A stretch of 39,256 bases of DNA from Geitlerinema sp. PCC 9228 (GCF_001870905.1 NZ_LNDC01000064.1:1-39256), one strand, 5' to 3'; counted from the stretch's first letter, positions 8,478-17,304 are shown. Translations and numbers: made by a program. The notes: generated by a model not told the origin, from the letters alone.

Positions 8478-10616
8478 ATGGCAAGCTGGACCGTTTCCGT
8501 CACCGATACCTTCCTCAACGAACTGCTGAACCTGCCCCACAAGGTCAGCAAACGCATCCAAAAAACCGTCAAAACCTTAGAAAAAGACCCCATTTCCGCC
8601 CGGGGTGATGCCAAAAAACTGAAAAACTATCAAAACAACGTCTATCGCGTCCGCATCGGCGATTATCGCCTGTTCTATACCTTCGGCAACGGCTGGGTAA
8701 AATTGCTCAGCGTCCGTCCGCGCAGCGATCGCACCTACAACACCGAACTCCCCGACACCACCGTTCCCGAAACCTCCCCCGAACCCCTAGCATCCAACAT
8801 AACCGAAACACCTGCGTCCAACATAACCGAAACACCTGCCCAAACCACCAGCTTTCCTACCAGCAGCCAAGGCGAACCCCTCCCCATGGAACTCACCACC
8901 GAATGCCTGCAACGCTGGCAAATCCCCCAGGAATACTGGGAAACTATCCAGCAAGTCACCAACGCCGACGAGTTGCTGGAACTGTCCATCCCGGAACGTT
9001 ATACTGCCCGCATTCTGGACAATCTTTTCCCCCGCCCCATCGAACAAATCGAAACCCAACCCGAGTATCGCCTCCCATACCCCGAAGACCTGGAACGCTT
9101 CTTTGAAGGGGACTTGAGTGCTTTTTTGCTAAAACTGGACCCGGAACAAGAAAAAGTGCTGGATTTCGGTCGCGAGGGTCCAATTTTGGTGAAAGGCGGT
9201 CCCGGTACTGGCAAATCTACCCTAGCTATCTATCGCGTCCAAAAACTTCTAGAATTGGGCTACCGTCCCCTGCTGTTTACCACCTACACCAACGCCCTGG
9301 TCACTTATTCGCGGCAGCTTTTGGAACAGCTTTTGGGGCGATCGCTAGAGGCAGCCGGCGTAACCGTCACCACGGTAGACTCCCTCACATACCAATACCA
9401 TGTCCGTCGATGGAGAAAACCCAAATTTATCAAACAGCCACAAGCTTGGGAATACCTGGAAGCCGCCCTGGAAACCACTGCCATCCCTGCCAAAAATGCT
9501 TTCGACCGCCAAGTTCGCCGGCAAAACCTGCAACAGTTGGGGGCTGCTTACCTGCTGTCGGAATTTGAAGATGTTATCGAAGCTTGGGGACTCACCACCT
9601 GCCAAGCCTATCTGGATTTCGACCGTCGCGGGCGCGGGATGCCCCTGAAAAGCAGCATTCGCGAGGCCATCTGGGCCGTTTACGAAACCTGGCGCGATCG
9701 CTTGGCGGCTGACGGTTTGCTCTCTTGGGGACAGTTGCGACAAAATGCCCTGGATGTAGCCCAACAAAATGAGCCACCCTACCGGGGATTGGTGGTTGAC
9801 GAAGCCCAAGACCTCACTCCCGTGGCTTTGCGTTTTTTGCTGTCTCTGGTTCCCGATTTTCGGGGCGTATACCTCACCGCCGACGCTTCCCAATCCATCT
9901 ACCATCGCGGCTTTAGCTGGAAACAAGTTCACGCCCACCTCAAAGTCACCGGACGCACCATTTCCCTAAAACGCAACCACCGCAACACCCGACAAATTCT
10001 CGATGCCAGCCAGCTAATCCTGGCAGGAACCAACGCCGGCAACTCGGAAAGCGACCAAGAACCGCTTGCAGTGAGCGAAGCCGAAGCGCCTGCGGTGAGC
10101 GAAGCCGAAGCGCCTTCTTCCCACCAAGGTGACCCGCCTACCTTACTTTTAACCGACGATCGCGATCGACAGATTGACTTCATCCGGGATTTTCTCGTAA
10201 CCGCCGCCAAAACTTATCGCTTGCCCTTACATGGTGGAGCGGTTTTGTGTCCCGACAATCAGACTGCCAAAGCGATCGCCAAACAATTATCTCACTTGGG
10301 ACTGGCTGCCAAGCACGTTTCCAGCCGCGAAATCGATTTGGAAGCCTCCCACATCAAAGTGCTGACCCTGCACTCGGCGAAGGGATTGGAATTTCCCTTT
10401 GTGGCGGTGGTGGGACTGGAAGCGGGACAGTTGCCGCACCTCGATGAAGACCTCCCCGGCAGCGAAGAAGAAACCGTTTTGAACGAACAGCGCCGCCTGC
10501 TGTTTGTCGGCTGTACGCGAGCCATGCGTGCTTTGATGGTCAGCGGTTCTCACCAGCATCCCTCTCCTTTTGTCCGTTCTTTGAAAGCTCCTTTTTGGCA
10601 CCAGCAAGTTCTATGA
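8478..10616 (+). CDS. ParE/RelE-like domain fused to UvrD-family helicase
   Basis: A 712-residue two-part protein. Residues 1-90 (SVTDTFLNELLNLP, VYRVRIGDYRLFYTF, VKLLSVRPRSDRTY) have the fold signature of RelE/ParE toxins: two N-terminal helices, then strands containing the R-IGDYR core. A Thr/Pro/Ala linker with 24-bp repeats follows. From about residue 210 comes a superfamily 1 helicase: Walker A GGPGTGKST (about 240-248), Walker B VVDEAQDLTP (about 438), ADASQSIYHRGFSW, and the C-terminal TLHSAKGLEFPFVAVVG and RRLLFVGCTRAM motifs. Fusions of this sort are annotated as UvrD/Rep-type helicases; the toxin-like part may bind DNA, another protein, or act as a toxin. Its stop overlaps the next ATG (ATGA), showing tight coupling to the giant helicase. 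It therefore likely belongs to the defence system. Confidence 0.85.
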   Translation: MASWTVSVTDTFLNELLNLPHKVSKRIQKTVKTLEKDPISARGDAKKLKNYQNNVYRVRIGDYRLFYTFGNGWVKLLSVRPRSDRTYNTELPDTTVPETSPEPLASNITETPASNITETPAQTTSFPTSSQGEPLPMELTTECLQRWQIPQEYWETIQQVTNADELLELSIPERYTARILDNLFPRPIEQIETQPEYRLPYPEDLERFFEGDLSAFLLKLDPEQEKVLDFGREGPILVKGGPGTGKSTLAIYRVQKLLELGYRPLLFTTYTNALVTYSRQLLEQLLGRSLEAAGVTVTTVDSLTYQYHVRRWRKPKFIKQPQAWEYLEAALETTAIPAKNAFDRQVRRQNLQQLGAAYLLSEFEDVIEAWGLTTCQAYLDFDRRGRGMPLKSSIREAIWAVYETWRDRLAADGLLSWGQLRQNALDVAQQNEPPYRGLVVDEAQDLTPVALRFLLSLVPDFRGVYLTADASQSIYHRGFSWKQVHAHLKVTGRTISLKRNHRNTRQILDASQLILAGTNAGNSESDQEPLAVSEAEAPAVSEAEAPSSHQGDPPTLLLTDDRDRQIDFIRDFLVTAAKTYRLPLHGGAVLCPDNQTAKAIAKQLSHLGLAAKHVSSREIDLEASHIKVLTLHSAKGLEFPFVAVVGLEAGQLPHLDEDLPGSEEETVLNEQRRLLFVGCTRAMRALMVSGSHQHPSPFVRSLKAPFWHQQVL
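8790..8837 (+). repeat. 24-bp tandem duplication in the UvrD-fusion linker
   Basis: Two 24-base units at 8790-8813 and 8814-8837 differ at one base. Each encodes the eight residues ASNITETP. They lie in the flexible linker after the ParE-like domain. Confidence 0.85.
10068..10115 (+). repeat. 24-bp tandem duplication (GTGAGCGAAGCCGAAGCG type)
   Basis: Two 24-base units, 10068-10091 and 10092-10115, differ at one base and encode AVSEAEAP twice, between helicase subdomains. The core GTGAGCGAAGCCGAAGCG resembles the short GAGCGAAG-type repeats scattered through many cyanobacterial genomes, so it may be a repeat insertion kept in frame. Confidence 0.8.
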
Positions 10617-13600
10617 ATACCATGCAATTAAAAGACCTCATTGCCAAAGGCGAACAAGCGATCGCGGCGACCAGCCAACTTTTAGCCTTGCAAGCCACCC
10701 ACCTCGACTGCAGCGATGTTGAATCCCTCACCGAATCCCAACTCGACGCGCTTTTTTCCGAGATTCCCGAAGACTGGGATTTCGCGCAACTGGGGGAAGT
10801 CATCGACCCGGCAAGCATGAGCGAACAACTGGCCGAACAAATTTGCGATCGCGTGAACCAACGCCACAGCAGGGCATCCACCACGACCACCAGCGAAGAA
10901 ACCACCGACAATCGATCCCAGCCAACCCCCTTCCAAACCGACAACAGCCGCGCCCCGCTGGACATTTTCCGCCTGCGCGATGAAGTCATCGACGACTACC
11001 GCCGCTATATTGAAAGCTTTCTCACCATTCGTGACAACCGCGTCAAAAACTTTGTAGATGAAGAACTAGGGCGAGGCCAGCTCTGGCGCGACCCCCTGGT
11101 GCAAATCAACCTCGCTTACCAACAGGGAAGTAGCACTGACGAACTCATCAAGCGCGGCATTTTGCACCCCGACTGCCGGCGCTACTTTCCCGAATTTCGC
11201 TTCTATCGCCACCAAGAGGAAGCCTTTCTGGCAGCCAATCGTGGCGAGTCCTACGTCCTTACTACGGGAACTGGGTCTGGTAAAAGCATGGCTTATGTGG
11301 TGCCTATTTTTGATGATTTATTGAGAAATCCGCAGATAGAAGGCGTGCGGGCGATTCTGGTTTATCCCATGAATGCCCTGATTAATTCCCAAAAAGAAGA
11401 ATTTGAAAAATATCTCAGCAAAGTTTCCAACAGCCACATCCGCGTGGAACAGTATACCGGACAAGAAAGTTTGGAGCAAAAAAGCGCCATTCAAAACCAT
11501 CCGCCTCACGTTTTGCTGACCAATTACGTGATGCTGGAACTCATGCTGTCTCGTACTGCCTACGAGAAAAAACTCGTATCGTCCCCCAACTTGAAATTCC
11601 TGGTTCTAGATGAGCTGCATACCTATCGCGGCCGTCAGGGGGCGGATGTGGCTATGGTGGTGCGCAAGCTCCGCGAACGGTGCCAAAACGACAATCTCCT
11701 GTGTATCGGTACTTCTGCCACCATGGCTACCGAAGGCAGTCGGGAAGACCGCCGCCAAACTGTGGCCGGGGTAGCCAGCCAACTGTTCGGGGTGGAAGTG
11801 CCCACACACAATACCATCGACGAAACTTTGGAACGCGCGATCGCTCGTCCGGAACCAGATGTGGCAGAACTGCACGCCAGCCTGACCGAAGGCTTACCAC
11901 CACAAGCCGAACGCACCAAGGAAGCTTTTTTACAACATCCCCTAGCAGCCTGGATCGAAAATAATTTTGGGCTTGTCCGAGAAGGCGATCGCTTGGTCCG
12001 CCGCCAGCCAATTTCCATTTCCCAAGGGGCACAACAACTGGCTGAAGAAACAGGGGTCGATCGAGAAACCTGTCGCGAGACTCTAGAGGCAGTCTTTCTG
12101 TGGGGCAGCCAAACTGGCGCGATCGCGTTTCGACTGCACCAATTTATTTCCCAAGGCGGCAGCGTCTACGCCACCCTGGAATCCAGAGACAATCGTTCTC
12201 TTACTTTGGAAGGTCAGTATGCCACCAGCGGCGATCGGCTGCTCTACCCGTTGAAATTCTGCCGCGAGTGCGGTCAGGACTACTATCTGGTGCGCTACAA
12301 CCGAGAGCAAAACACCCTCACACCGCTGCTTCCCAACGATGTGGAAACTCAAATAGATGGCGAAGATGTCCAACAGGGATATTTCACCCTCGACGAACCG
12401 GGGCTTTGGGAACCGGAGGAAGACATTAACCGCTTGCCGGATAACTGGTTCAACGACACCAAACGCTACGGTAGAAGAGTCAAAAAAGATTACAAGCGCT
12501 ACATTCCCCAATCATTGCACGTCTATCCCAACGGCAACATTGCCAGCAGTTCGGAAAGCGACCCTGAGAAGGGGATTGATGGATGGTTTGTTCCCCAACC
12601 CTTCCTGACTTGTCTTAACTGTGGTGTTGTTCACGATTCCCGATCGAGCGAATATAGCAAACTTTCTCGCCTCAGCAGCGAAGGACGCAGCACTGCCACC
12701 ACCTTGTTGTGCTTGTCCACAGTCAGCCGCCTGCGCAATGCTAGCAAGCGAGGTGCGATCGCCCAGGAAGCCAACAAAATTCTCAGCTTCACCGACAATC
12801 GCCAGGATGCTTCCCTACAAGCAGGACATTTTAACGACTTCACGCGCACCAGTTTTTTGAGAGCTGCCCTATACCGGGCATTGCAGCAAGAAGGAGAACT
12901 CACCCACGATAATCTTGCCGTCGCTGTCGTAGAACGCATGGGATTGTCTCAAGAATCCTATGCCCAGCAACCGGTCAGTTACGGTAAAGCGCGATTGCGC
13001 AATGAGGAAACCTTTCGGGATTTGGTAGAGTACCGCCTCTACGAAGACTTGCGCCGGGGCTGGCGTATTGTCCAACCCAATTTAGAACAGTGTGGGTTGC
13101 TGGAAATTGAGTACGAGGGGCTTTGGGAAATTTGCCAAAATCCCCAACCATGGCGCGATCGCCAGCATCCCATTTTGCTACAAGCAACGTCTTCCCAACG
13201 CTACCAAGCTGCCAAAGTGTTGCTGGACCAATTGCGAAAAGAACTAGCGATCGATGCCAAGTCGCTACAAAAAGATGAGATAGATAAGTTAAGAAAACGG
13301 GTGGAACAAACTCTGGTGGATGTCTGGCAAATCGATTCTGCCGAAACCCTCCAACAAGCCAAATATGCTAGCTTACGCAGCGGCCAGCAAAACAATCGTC
13401 GCACTCCGGCAGAAGTGAAGCTCACCGTTAGCAGTAAAGTTGGTAAGTTTCTGCGATCGGAGCGTGCCTGGCCTTGGTTGCCACAACCGCTATCCAAGAC
13501 AGAATACAACGATCTCATCGAAGCATTGGTGGAAGTTTTGCATACTTCGGGATTTTTGCGACGGAAGAACCAAGACAACAAAGTCCAATTGTGCGTCACT

Positions 13601-16030
13601 TCTATTAAATGGAAAGTCAGCAATGCCGATACCATCGCTGCCGACCCTCTCACTTCCAAACGCCTGCAAGGATCGGAAGAACCGGAACTGCCGGTCAATC
13701 GCTTTTTTAAAGATTTTTACCAACACCAGGCTTTCTCCATTTCCAGTTTGGAAGGACGCGAACATACAGGTCAAGTAAGCAATTACGATCGTCAAGAGCG
13801 AGAAGATCGATTTCGCCGGGGTCAGCTTTCCGCCCTGTTTTGCTCTCCCACCATGGAGCTAGGTATTGATATTTCCGACTTAAACGTAGTTCACCTGCGC
13901 AACGTTCCCCCTTCCCCTGCCAACTACGCCCAACGTAGCGGACGCGCCGGACGTGGGGGCAGCGAAGCCCTGGTGATTTCCTATGCTTCCGCTAGCAGCG
14001 GCCACGACCAATACTTTTACCAGCGCCAAGAGCAAATGGTTGCCGGGGTGGTGTTCCCGCCGAAACTGGAACTTGCCAACCAAGACATGGTCATCTCTCA
14101 CCTACACTCGCTCTGGCTGGCTTGGACAGGTGCGGATTTGGGGCGCTCGATGAACGAAATCCTGGACCTCGATTGCGAAGGCTACCCCCTCAAAGAGAGC
14201 ATCCAACAACAGCTAACCTTATCCCCCGAAAAGCTGGAAGAATGCGTCCAAGCTGCGCGCTCCATTCTTAGCGATCGCTTTTGCCAACAAGATTTGCAAC
14301 GTACTAGTTGGGGGTCCGAATCATGGTTGCGGCAAACTCTGGAGAACGCTCTGAATCAATTTGACCAAGCTTGCGATCGCTGGCGGAACTTATATCACGA
14401 TGCCGTTACTCAACTCCAAAAAGCCCGCTCTACGATCGATCGCGCCGCCAGTGGTGGCGTTTCCAAAAAAGAGCGAGACAATGCCGAAGACTTAAGACAA
14501 GAAGCCGAAAGACAGCGCGCTCTACTGGTAGGGCAAGAAGACCGCAGTGGCAGAACTGACTTTGCATTTTATCCTTACCGCTACCTGGCTTCCGAAGGAT
14601 TTCTCCCTGGATTCAACTTTCCCCGCTTGCCCGTCCGAGCCTACATTCGCGCCGGCGACAAAAGCGCGTTCCTCGCCCGTCCCAAAGTGGTTGCCATTCG
14701 AGAACTGGCCCCCAATAATATCGTCTACTACGAGGGCTCTACATATCAAGTTAATAAAACCAAACTACCTGTCGGGGGACCGGATTACCAACGCGCTGCC
14801 CTCTGCGCCAATTGCGGCTATTTCCACGCCGGCGATGGCATCAGTCGCGATACCTGCGAGCATTGCGGAGCGCGAATTACCACTGATAGCAACGGCAACC
14901 CCGCCAAACTCAACCGTCTATTTACTCTGGAAAGCCTCAGTACCCGCCGTTACAAGCGAATTACTTGCGATGAAGAAGAACGGCTCAAACACGGCTACAA
15001 CATCACCACCCACTTTCGCTTTGCTGAAGGGAAACAAGAGCTAGCCACAGTAACCGACTCGCAAGGAAAAAAACTGCTGCAGCTCACCTACGGCGAAACG
15101 GCCGAACTTTGGCGCGTCAATCGCGGTCTGCGACGAGCCAACGAACAAGGTTTCAAACTCGATCTCGACACCGGCGAGTGGTGGGGCAACAAAGCAGGAA
15201 ATAACACCAAACTCCCCGAAAACTTGCAAACCGAAGTCAACTTAATGGTGTCCGACACTTGCAACGTCATGCTGGTCGAACTAGCCGAGTTGCCCGACGA
15301 AAACGCCCAAGCCTACCTCGCCACCTTTCAACACGCGATCGAACGTGCCATCCAAACCGTTTACAAACTAGAGGAAAACGAACTGCTCTCCGAACGACTA
15401 GGGGAAGGCAATTACCTGCTGTTCTGGGAAGCATCCGAAGGAGGGGCTGGCGTTCTCTCGCGAATTCTGGAAAATCCCAAGGCATTTCAAAGACTAGCCG
15501 ATACAGCCCTGGAGATTAGCCACTTCCAACAAGAAGGTCAGCCAGAACAAGAAGGTTGCGCTCGCGCCTGTTACAAATGTTTGCTATCTTACAGCAATCA
15601 GTTCGACCATCCCTTACTCGATCGCTATTTGGTACGTACGTTCCTCGAACAACTCCAAACCAGTACCCTACAACGCCATCAGGAGGATCTTTCCCGCGAC
15701 GAACATTATCAGAAACTACGTTCCCAAATCGACCCCAATTCCCCTCTGGAGGCAGATGTTCTCGACGAACTGTACCGACGGGGCATCAAACTCCCCGACA
15801 CTGCCCAGGAATTAATTCCCGAAGCGCAGTGCAAACCGGATTTTCTTTATAAAAAGGCAAAGGTAGCTGTATTCTGCGACGGTTCGGTCCACGATCGTAC
15901 GGAACAGCGCCAAAAAGACCAAGCCAAACGCGATGATTTGGAGTACAACACGAGATATCACGTTTTTGTTTTGCGTCACGATGAAGATTGGCGATCGCGA
16001 CTCGATGAGTTAGCTGCTTATGTGGGGTAA
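10613..16030 (+). CDS. Giant DUF1998 helicase, DruE/MrfA-like, with C-terminal nuclease-like domain
   Basis: A 1805-residue superfamily 2 helicase. In order it shows an N-terminal acidic region, FRFYRHQEEAF with Walker A TGTGSGKS (about 218-225), YPMNALINSQ, the DELH box (333-336), and GTSATMA. A long insert carries FCRECGQDY (about 549) and TCLNCGVVH (about 665), then FTDNRQDASLQAGHFND. Motif V is SPTMELGIDISDL and motif VI QRSGRAGRGG (about 1107-1116). Further on are a zinc knuckle, CANCGYFH with CEHCGA (about 1397-1420), and a DUF1998 region with the CARACYKC cysteine cluster near 1650. The last ~90 residues (EADVLDELYRRGI, CKPDFLYKKAKVAVFCDGSV) look like a Vsr/DUF559 PD-(D/E)XK nuclease. 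Size and DUF1998 match DruE of Druantia; DrmA/DrmB and MrfA are relatives. The start is ATG 10613, overlapping the upstream TGA by ATGA; an earlier in-frame start lies inside the neighbour and is unlikely. Confidence 0.85.
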   Translation: MNTMQLKDLIAKGEQAIAATSQLLALQATHLDCSDVESLTESQLDALFSEIPEDWDFAQLGEVIDPASMSEQLAEQICDRVNQRHSRASTTTTSEETTDNRSQPTPFQTDNSRAPLDIFRLRDEVIDDYRRYIESFLTIRDNRVKNFVDEELGRGQLWRDPLVQINLAYQQGSSTDELIKRGILHPDCRRYFPEFRFYRHQEEAFLAANRGESYVLTTGTGSGKSMAYVVPIFDDLLRNPQIEGVRAILVYPMNALINSQKEEFEKYLSKVSNSHIRVEQYTGQESLEQKSAIQNHPPHVLLTNYVMLELMLSRTAYEKKLVSSPNLKFLVLDELHTYRGRQGADVAMVVRKLRERCQNDNLLCIGTSATMATEGSREDRRQTVAGVASQLFGVEVPTHNTIDETLERAIARPEPDVAELHASLTEGLPPQAERTKEAFLQHPLAAWIENNFGLVREGDRLVRRQPISISQGAQQLAEETGVDRETCRETLEAVFLWGSQTGAIAFRLHQFISQGGSVYATLESRDNRSLTLEGQYATSGDRLLYPLKFCRECGQDYYLVRYNREQNTLTPLLPNDVETQIDGEDVQQGYFTLDEPGLWEPEEDINRLPDNWFNDTKRYGRRVKKDYKRYIPQSLHVYPNGNIASSSESDPEKGIDGWFVPQPFLTCLNCGVVHDSRSSEYSKLSRLSSEGRSTATTLLCLSTVSRLRNASKRGAIAQEANKILSFTDNRQDASLQAGHFNDFTRTSFLRAALYRALQQEGELTHDNLAVAVVERMGLSQESYAQQPVSYGKARLRNEETFRDLVEYRLYEDLRRGWRIVQPNLEQCGLLEIEYEGLWEICQNPQPWRDRQHPILLQATSSQRYQAAKVLLDQLRKELAIDAKSLQKDEIDKLRKRVEQTLVDVWQIDSAETLQQAKYASLRSGQQNNRRTPAEVKLTVSSKVGKFLRSERAWPWLPQPLSKTEYNDLIEALVEVLHTSGFLRRKNQDNKVQLCVTSIKWKVSNADTIAADPLTSKRLQGSEEPELPVNRFFKDFYQHQAFSISSLEGREHTGQVSNYDRQEREDRFRRGQLSALFCSPTMELGIDISDLNVVHLRNVPPSPANYAQRSGRAGRGGSEALVISYASASSGHDQYFYQRQEQMVAGVVFPPKLELANQDMVISHLHSLWLAWTGADLGRSMNEILDLDCEGYPLKESIQQQLTLSPEKLEECVQAARSILSDRFCQQDLQRTSWGSESWLRQTLENALNQFDQACDRWRNLYHDAVTQLQKARSTIDRAASGGVSKKERDNAEDLRQEAERQRALLVGQEDRSGRTDFAFYPYRYLASEGFLPGFNFPRLPVRAYIRAGDKSAFLARPKVVAIRELAPNNIVYYEGSTYQVNKTKLPVGGPDYQRAALCANCGYFHAGDGISRDTCEHCGARITTDSNGNPAKLNRLFTLESLSTRRYKRITCDEEERLKHGYNITTHFRFAEGKQELATVTDSQGKKLLQLTYGETAELWRVNRGLRRANEQGFKLDLDTGEWWGNKAGNNTKLPENLQTEVNLMVSDTCNVMLVELAELPDENAQAYLATFQHAIERAIQTVYKLEENELLSERLGEGNYLLFWEASEGGAGVLSRILENPKAFQRLADTALEISHFQQEGQPEQEGCARACYKCLLSYSNQFDHPLLDRYLVRTFLEQLQTSTLQRHQEDLSRDEHYQKLRSQIDPNSPLEADVLDELYRRGIKLPDTAQELIPEAQCKPDFLYKKAKVAVFCDGSVHDRTEQRQKDQAKRDDLEYNTRYHVFVLRHDEDWRSRLDELAAYVG

Positions 16031-16106
16031 CTCGTTTCTAAAATCCTAAAAAAGCGATTCTGGTTCCGAGACGCTTTGCGATCGCGCCGGCAACCACTTC
16101 CTTCTA

Positions 16107-16226
16107 ATACCATTTCCTTAATAATCTGCAAGAGATAATAGAGGCATTTTTGTAGGGGCGCAACGCGTGAGCGCCCCTACCAGGGAAATTAAATTCCAGA
16201 AAATTATGGTTTTTCAGAAATGGTAT
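16107..16226. repeat. MITE-like element with 10-bp terminal inverted repeats
   Basis: ATACCATTTC at 16107-16116 is the exact reverse complement of GAAATGGTAT at 16217-16226; the match extends to 12 bases with one mismatch. Inside lies a perfect hairpin, GTAGGGGCGC (16152-16161) with GCGCCCCTAC (16171-16180) and a 9-base loop. No transposase is encoded. It sits 77 bases after the giant helicase, at the edge between the defence locus and the AT-rich cassette. The hairpin might also end transcription, though no T run follows. Confidence 0.6.
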
Positions 16227-16276
16227 AAGCTTGTTTCCCTGTGATTTACAATCGTTTGAGAGTCGGAGGATGCGAA

Positions 16277-16306
16277 TTGACAGATCTGACAATGGGACAG
16301 TATAAT
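16277..16306 (+). promoter_or_regulatory. Near-consensus sigma70 promoter
   Basis: TTGACA at 16277-16282 and TATAAT at 16301-16306 are both perfect boxes, with an 18-base spacer. Transcription would start near 16313, giving a leader of about 340 bases before the first recognisable gene at 16651, or a separate small transcript. Confidence 0.65.
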
Positions 16307-16650
16307 AACAGACTAATCGCGAACTTGGAGACTCCCTTTGAGAGACTCCGTTAGAAATCAAATACAATACATGGCACTCCGAGTAAGGAAGTTCCGACGT
16401 TATCAGTACACCTTCCCGATATTAGAAGTTTTATATTTGTTAAAGAGTACTGAAATCAAATTTTTTCCCTGTTGTCGTTAAAAATAAATAAGAAGGTGAT
16501 ATTTCAACGGCTTGGAAGCTGTTCAATGTAAAATAAAAATCAAATATTGTCAGGGCTCCAAAAAAATATTCATGTCAGGATGGGAGCCCCAATCGCTTTT
16601 ATCCTATTTTTAGCTATCTCGATTGGAAAAAACGAAAAACTGTAGGGAAC
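16307..16650 (+). other. Long AT-rich leader or possible small RNA region
   Basis: No convincing gene is seen. A 36-codon frame at 16371-16481 (MALRVRKFRRYQYTF start) has no ribosome-binding site, and I do not call it. GAGACTCC occurs twice within 16329-16350. A 7-bp hairpin, GGGCTCC (16553-16559) with GGAGCCC (16583-16589), lies about 60 bases before the cassette start. The stretch has no HIP1 site and is AT-rich, like the cassette itself. Confidence 0.4.
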
Positions 16651-17304
16651 ATGAGCGAAGAGCAAAATTCAGACATTAAAGAGCGTATCCAAATCACTCG
16701 TCCCGAAGGTCTCTATGAAATTCGAGATAGAGACGGCAACCTAATTGACTATACGCAAGCAGATGGTCGCCAACTATTTAACCACTACCGTCATAACGTG
16801 ACGAACTACGATGAAGTTTTAGATGAACTTCGCAAGAGTCAAGGATATGTAGGTGGATACGACCAAAAACAAGCTTCCAATGGCGCGGCAGAGAAAGTTC
16901 TCCAGTATTACAGAAACGAGCATGTTAAGGTAATTAATGACGCACAAACCAAAGGAGAAACTTTAAAAGGCCTAATGAAGAAAGCGGGTGTAGGTACTGC
17001 ATCTGCTCTATCATCACTGCTCGATTCTTGGTCTGAGAAAATAAAGCAGATTGCGCATTTACAAAATAGTCAAAGGTCTTTACAGGTCTGGAACGATACC
17101 TATCGGGTACAGCGAGACTTAGTTAAAAAACTGCTGAAAGAGGAAGGCGTCGATCCAGAAGTTATACAGAAAGTTAATTCTATATATTCCACCCGTTCGG
17201 TCAATAAAGCAGTTGAGAAGGGAATGGATCTATTCGATCTGGAAAAATCTGAAATTCTGCGAATCGTCAAATCTGCTATCCGGTATGCCAACAAATCATT
17301 ATAA
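16651..17304 (+). CDS. Hypothetical protein, first gene of AT-rich cassette
   Basis: A 217-residue, largely helical soluble protein that I do not recognise. The N-terminus has a short strand-rich segment (RPEGLYEIRDRDGNLIDYTQADG) that reads like a small beta domain. After that the protein is charged and helical, rich in Lys, Gln and Glu, with possible coiled-coil stretches (LLDSWSEKIKQIAHLQNSQR, then YRVQRDLVKKLLKEEG). There is no signal peptide or membrane segment. TGTAGGGAAC directly before the ATG supplies a ribosome-binding site. Seven bases separate it from the next gene and two more separate that from the nuclease, so the three form one operon. Codon use is AT-rich compared with the defence genes and no HIP1 site occurs, suggesting recent transfer. 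A mobile-element or defence role is possible from context only. Confidence 0.7.
   Translation: MSEEQNSDIKERIQITRPEGLYEIRDRDGNLIDYTQADGRQLFNHYRHNVTNYDEVLDELRKSQGYVGGYDQKQASNGAAEKVLQYYRNEHVKVINDAQTKGETLKGLMKKAGVGTASALSSLLDSWSEKIKQIAHLQNSQRSLQVWNDTYRVQRDLVKKLLKEEGVDPEVIQKVNSIYSTRSVNKAVEKGMDLFDLEKSEILRIVKSAIRYANKSL

Noticed and set aside
1423-16030. Calling the locus a complete class 1 DISARM or Druantia system
   Set aside because: drmA, drmB and drmC as separate genes, and the druABCD, druMFG or druH partners, are absent.
16104-16367. 87-codon minus-strand frame over the MITE-like element
   Set aside because: Spans the inverted repeats and promoter; no protein-like features.
16371-16481. 36-codon frame in the leader before the AT-rich cassette
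   Set aside because: No ribosome-binding site and no recognisable content; more likely chance in AT-rich leader.
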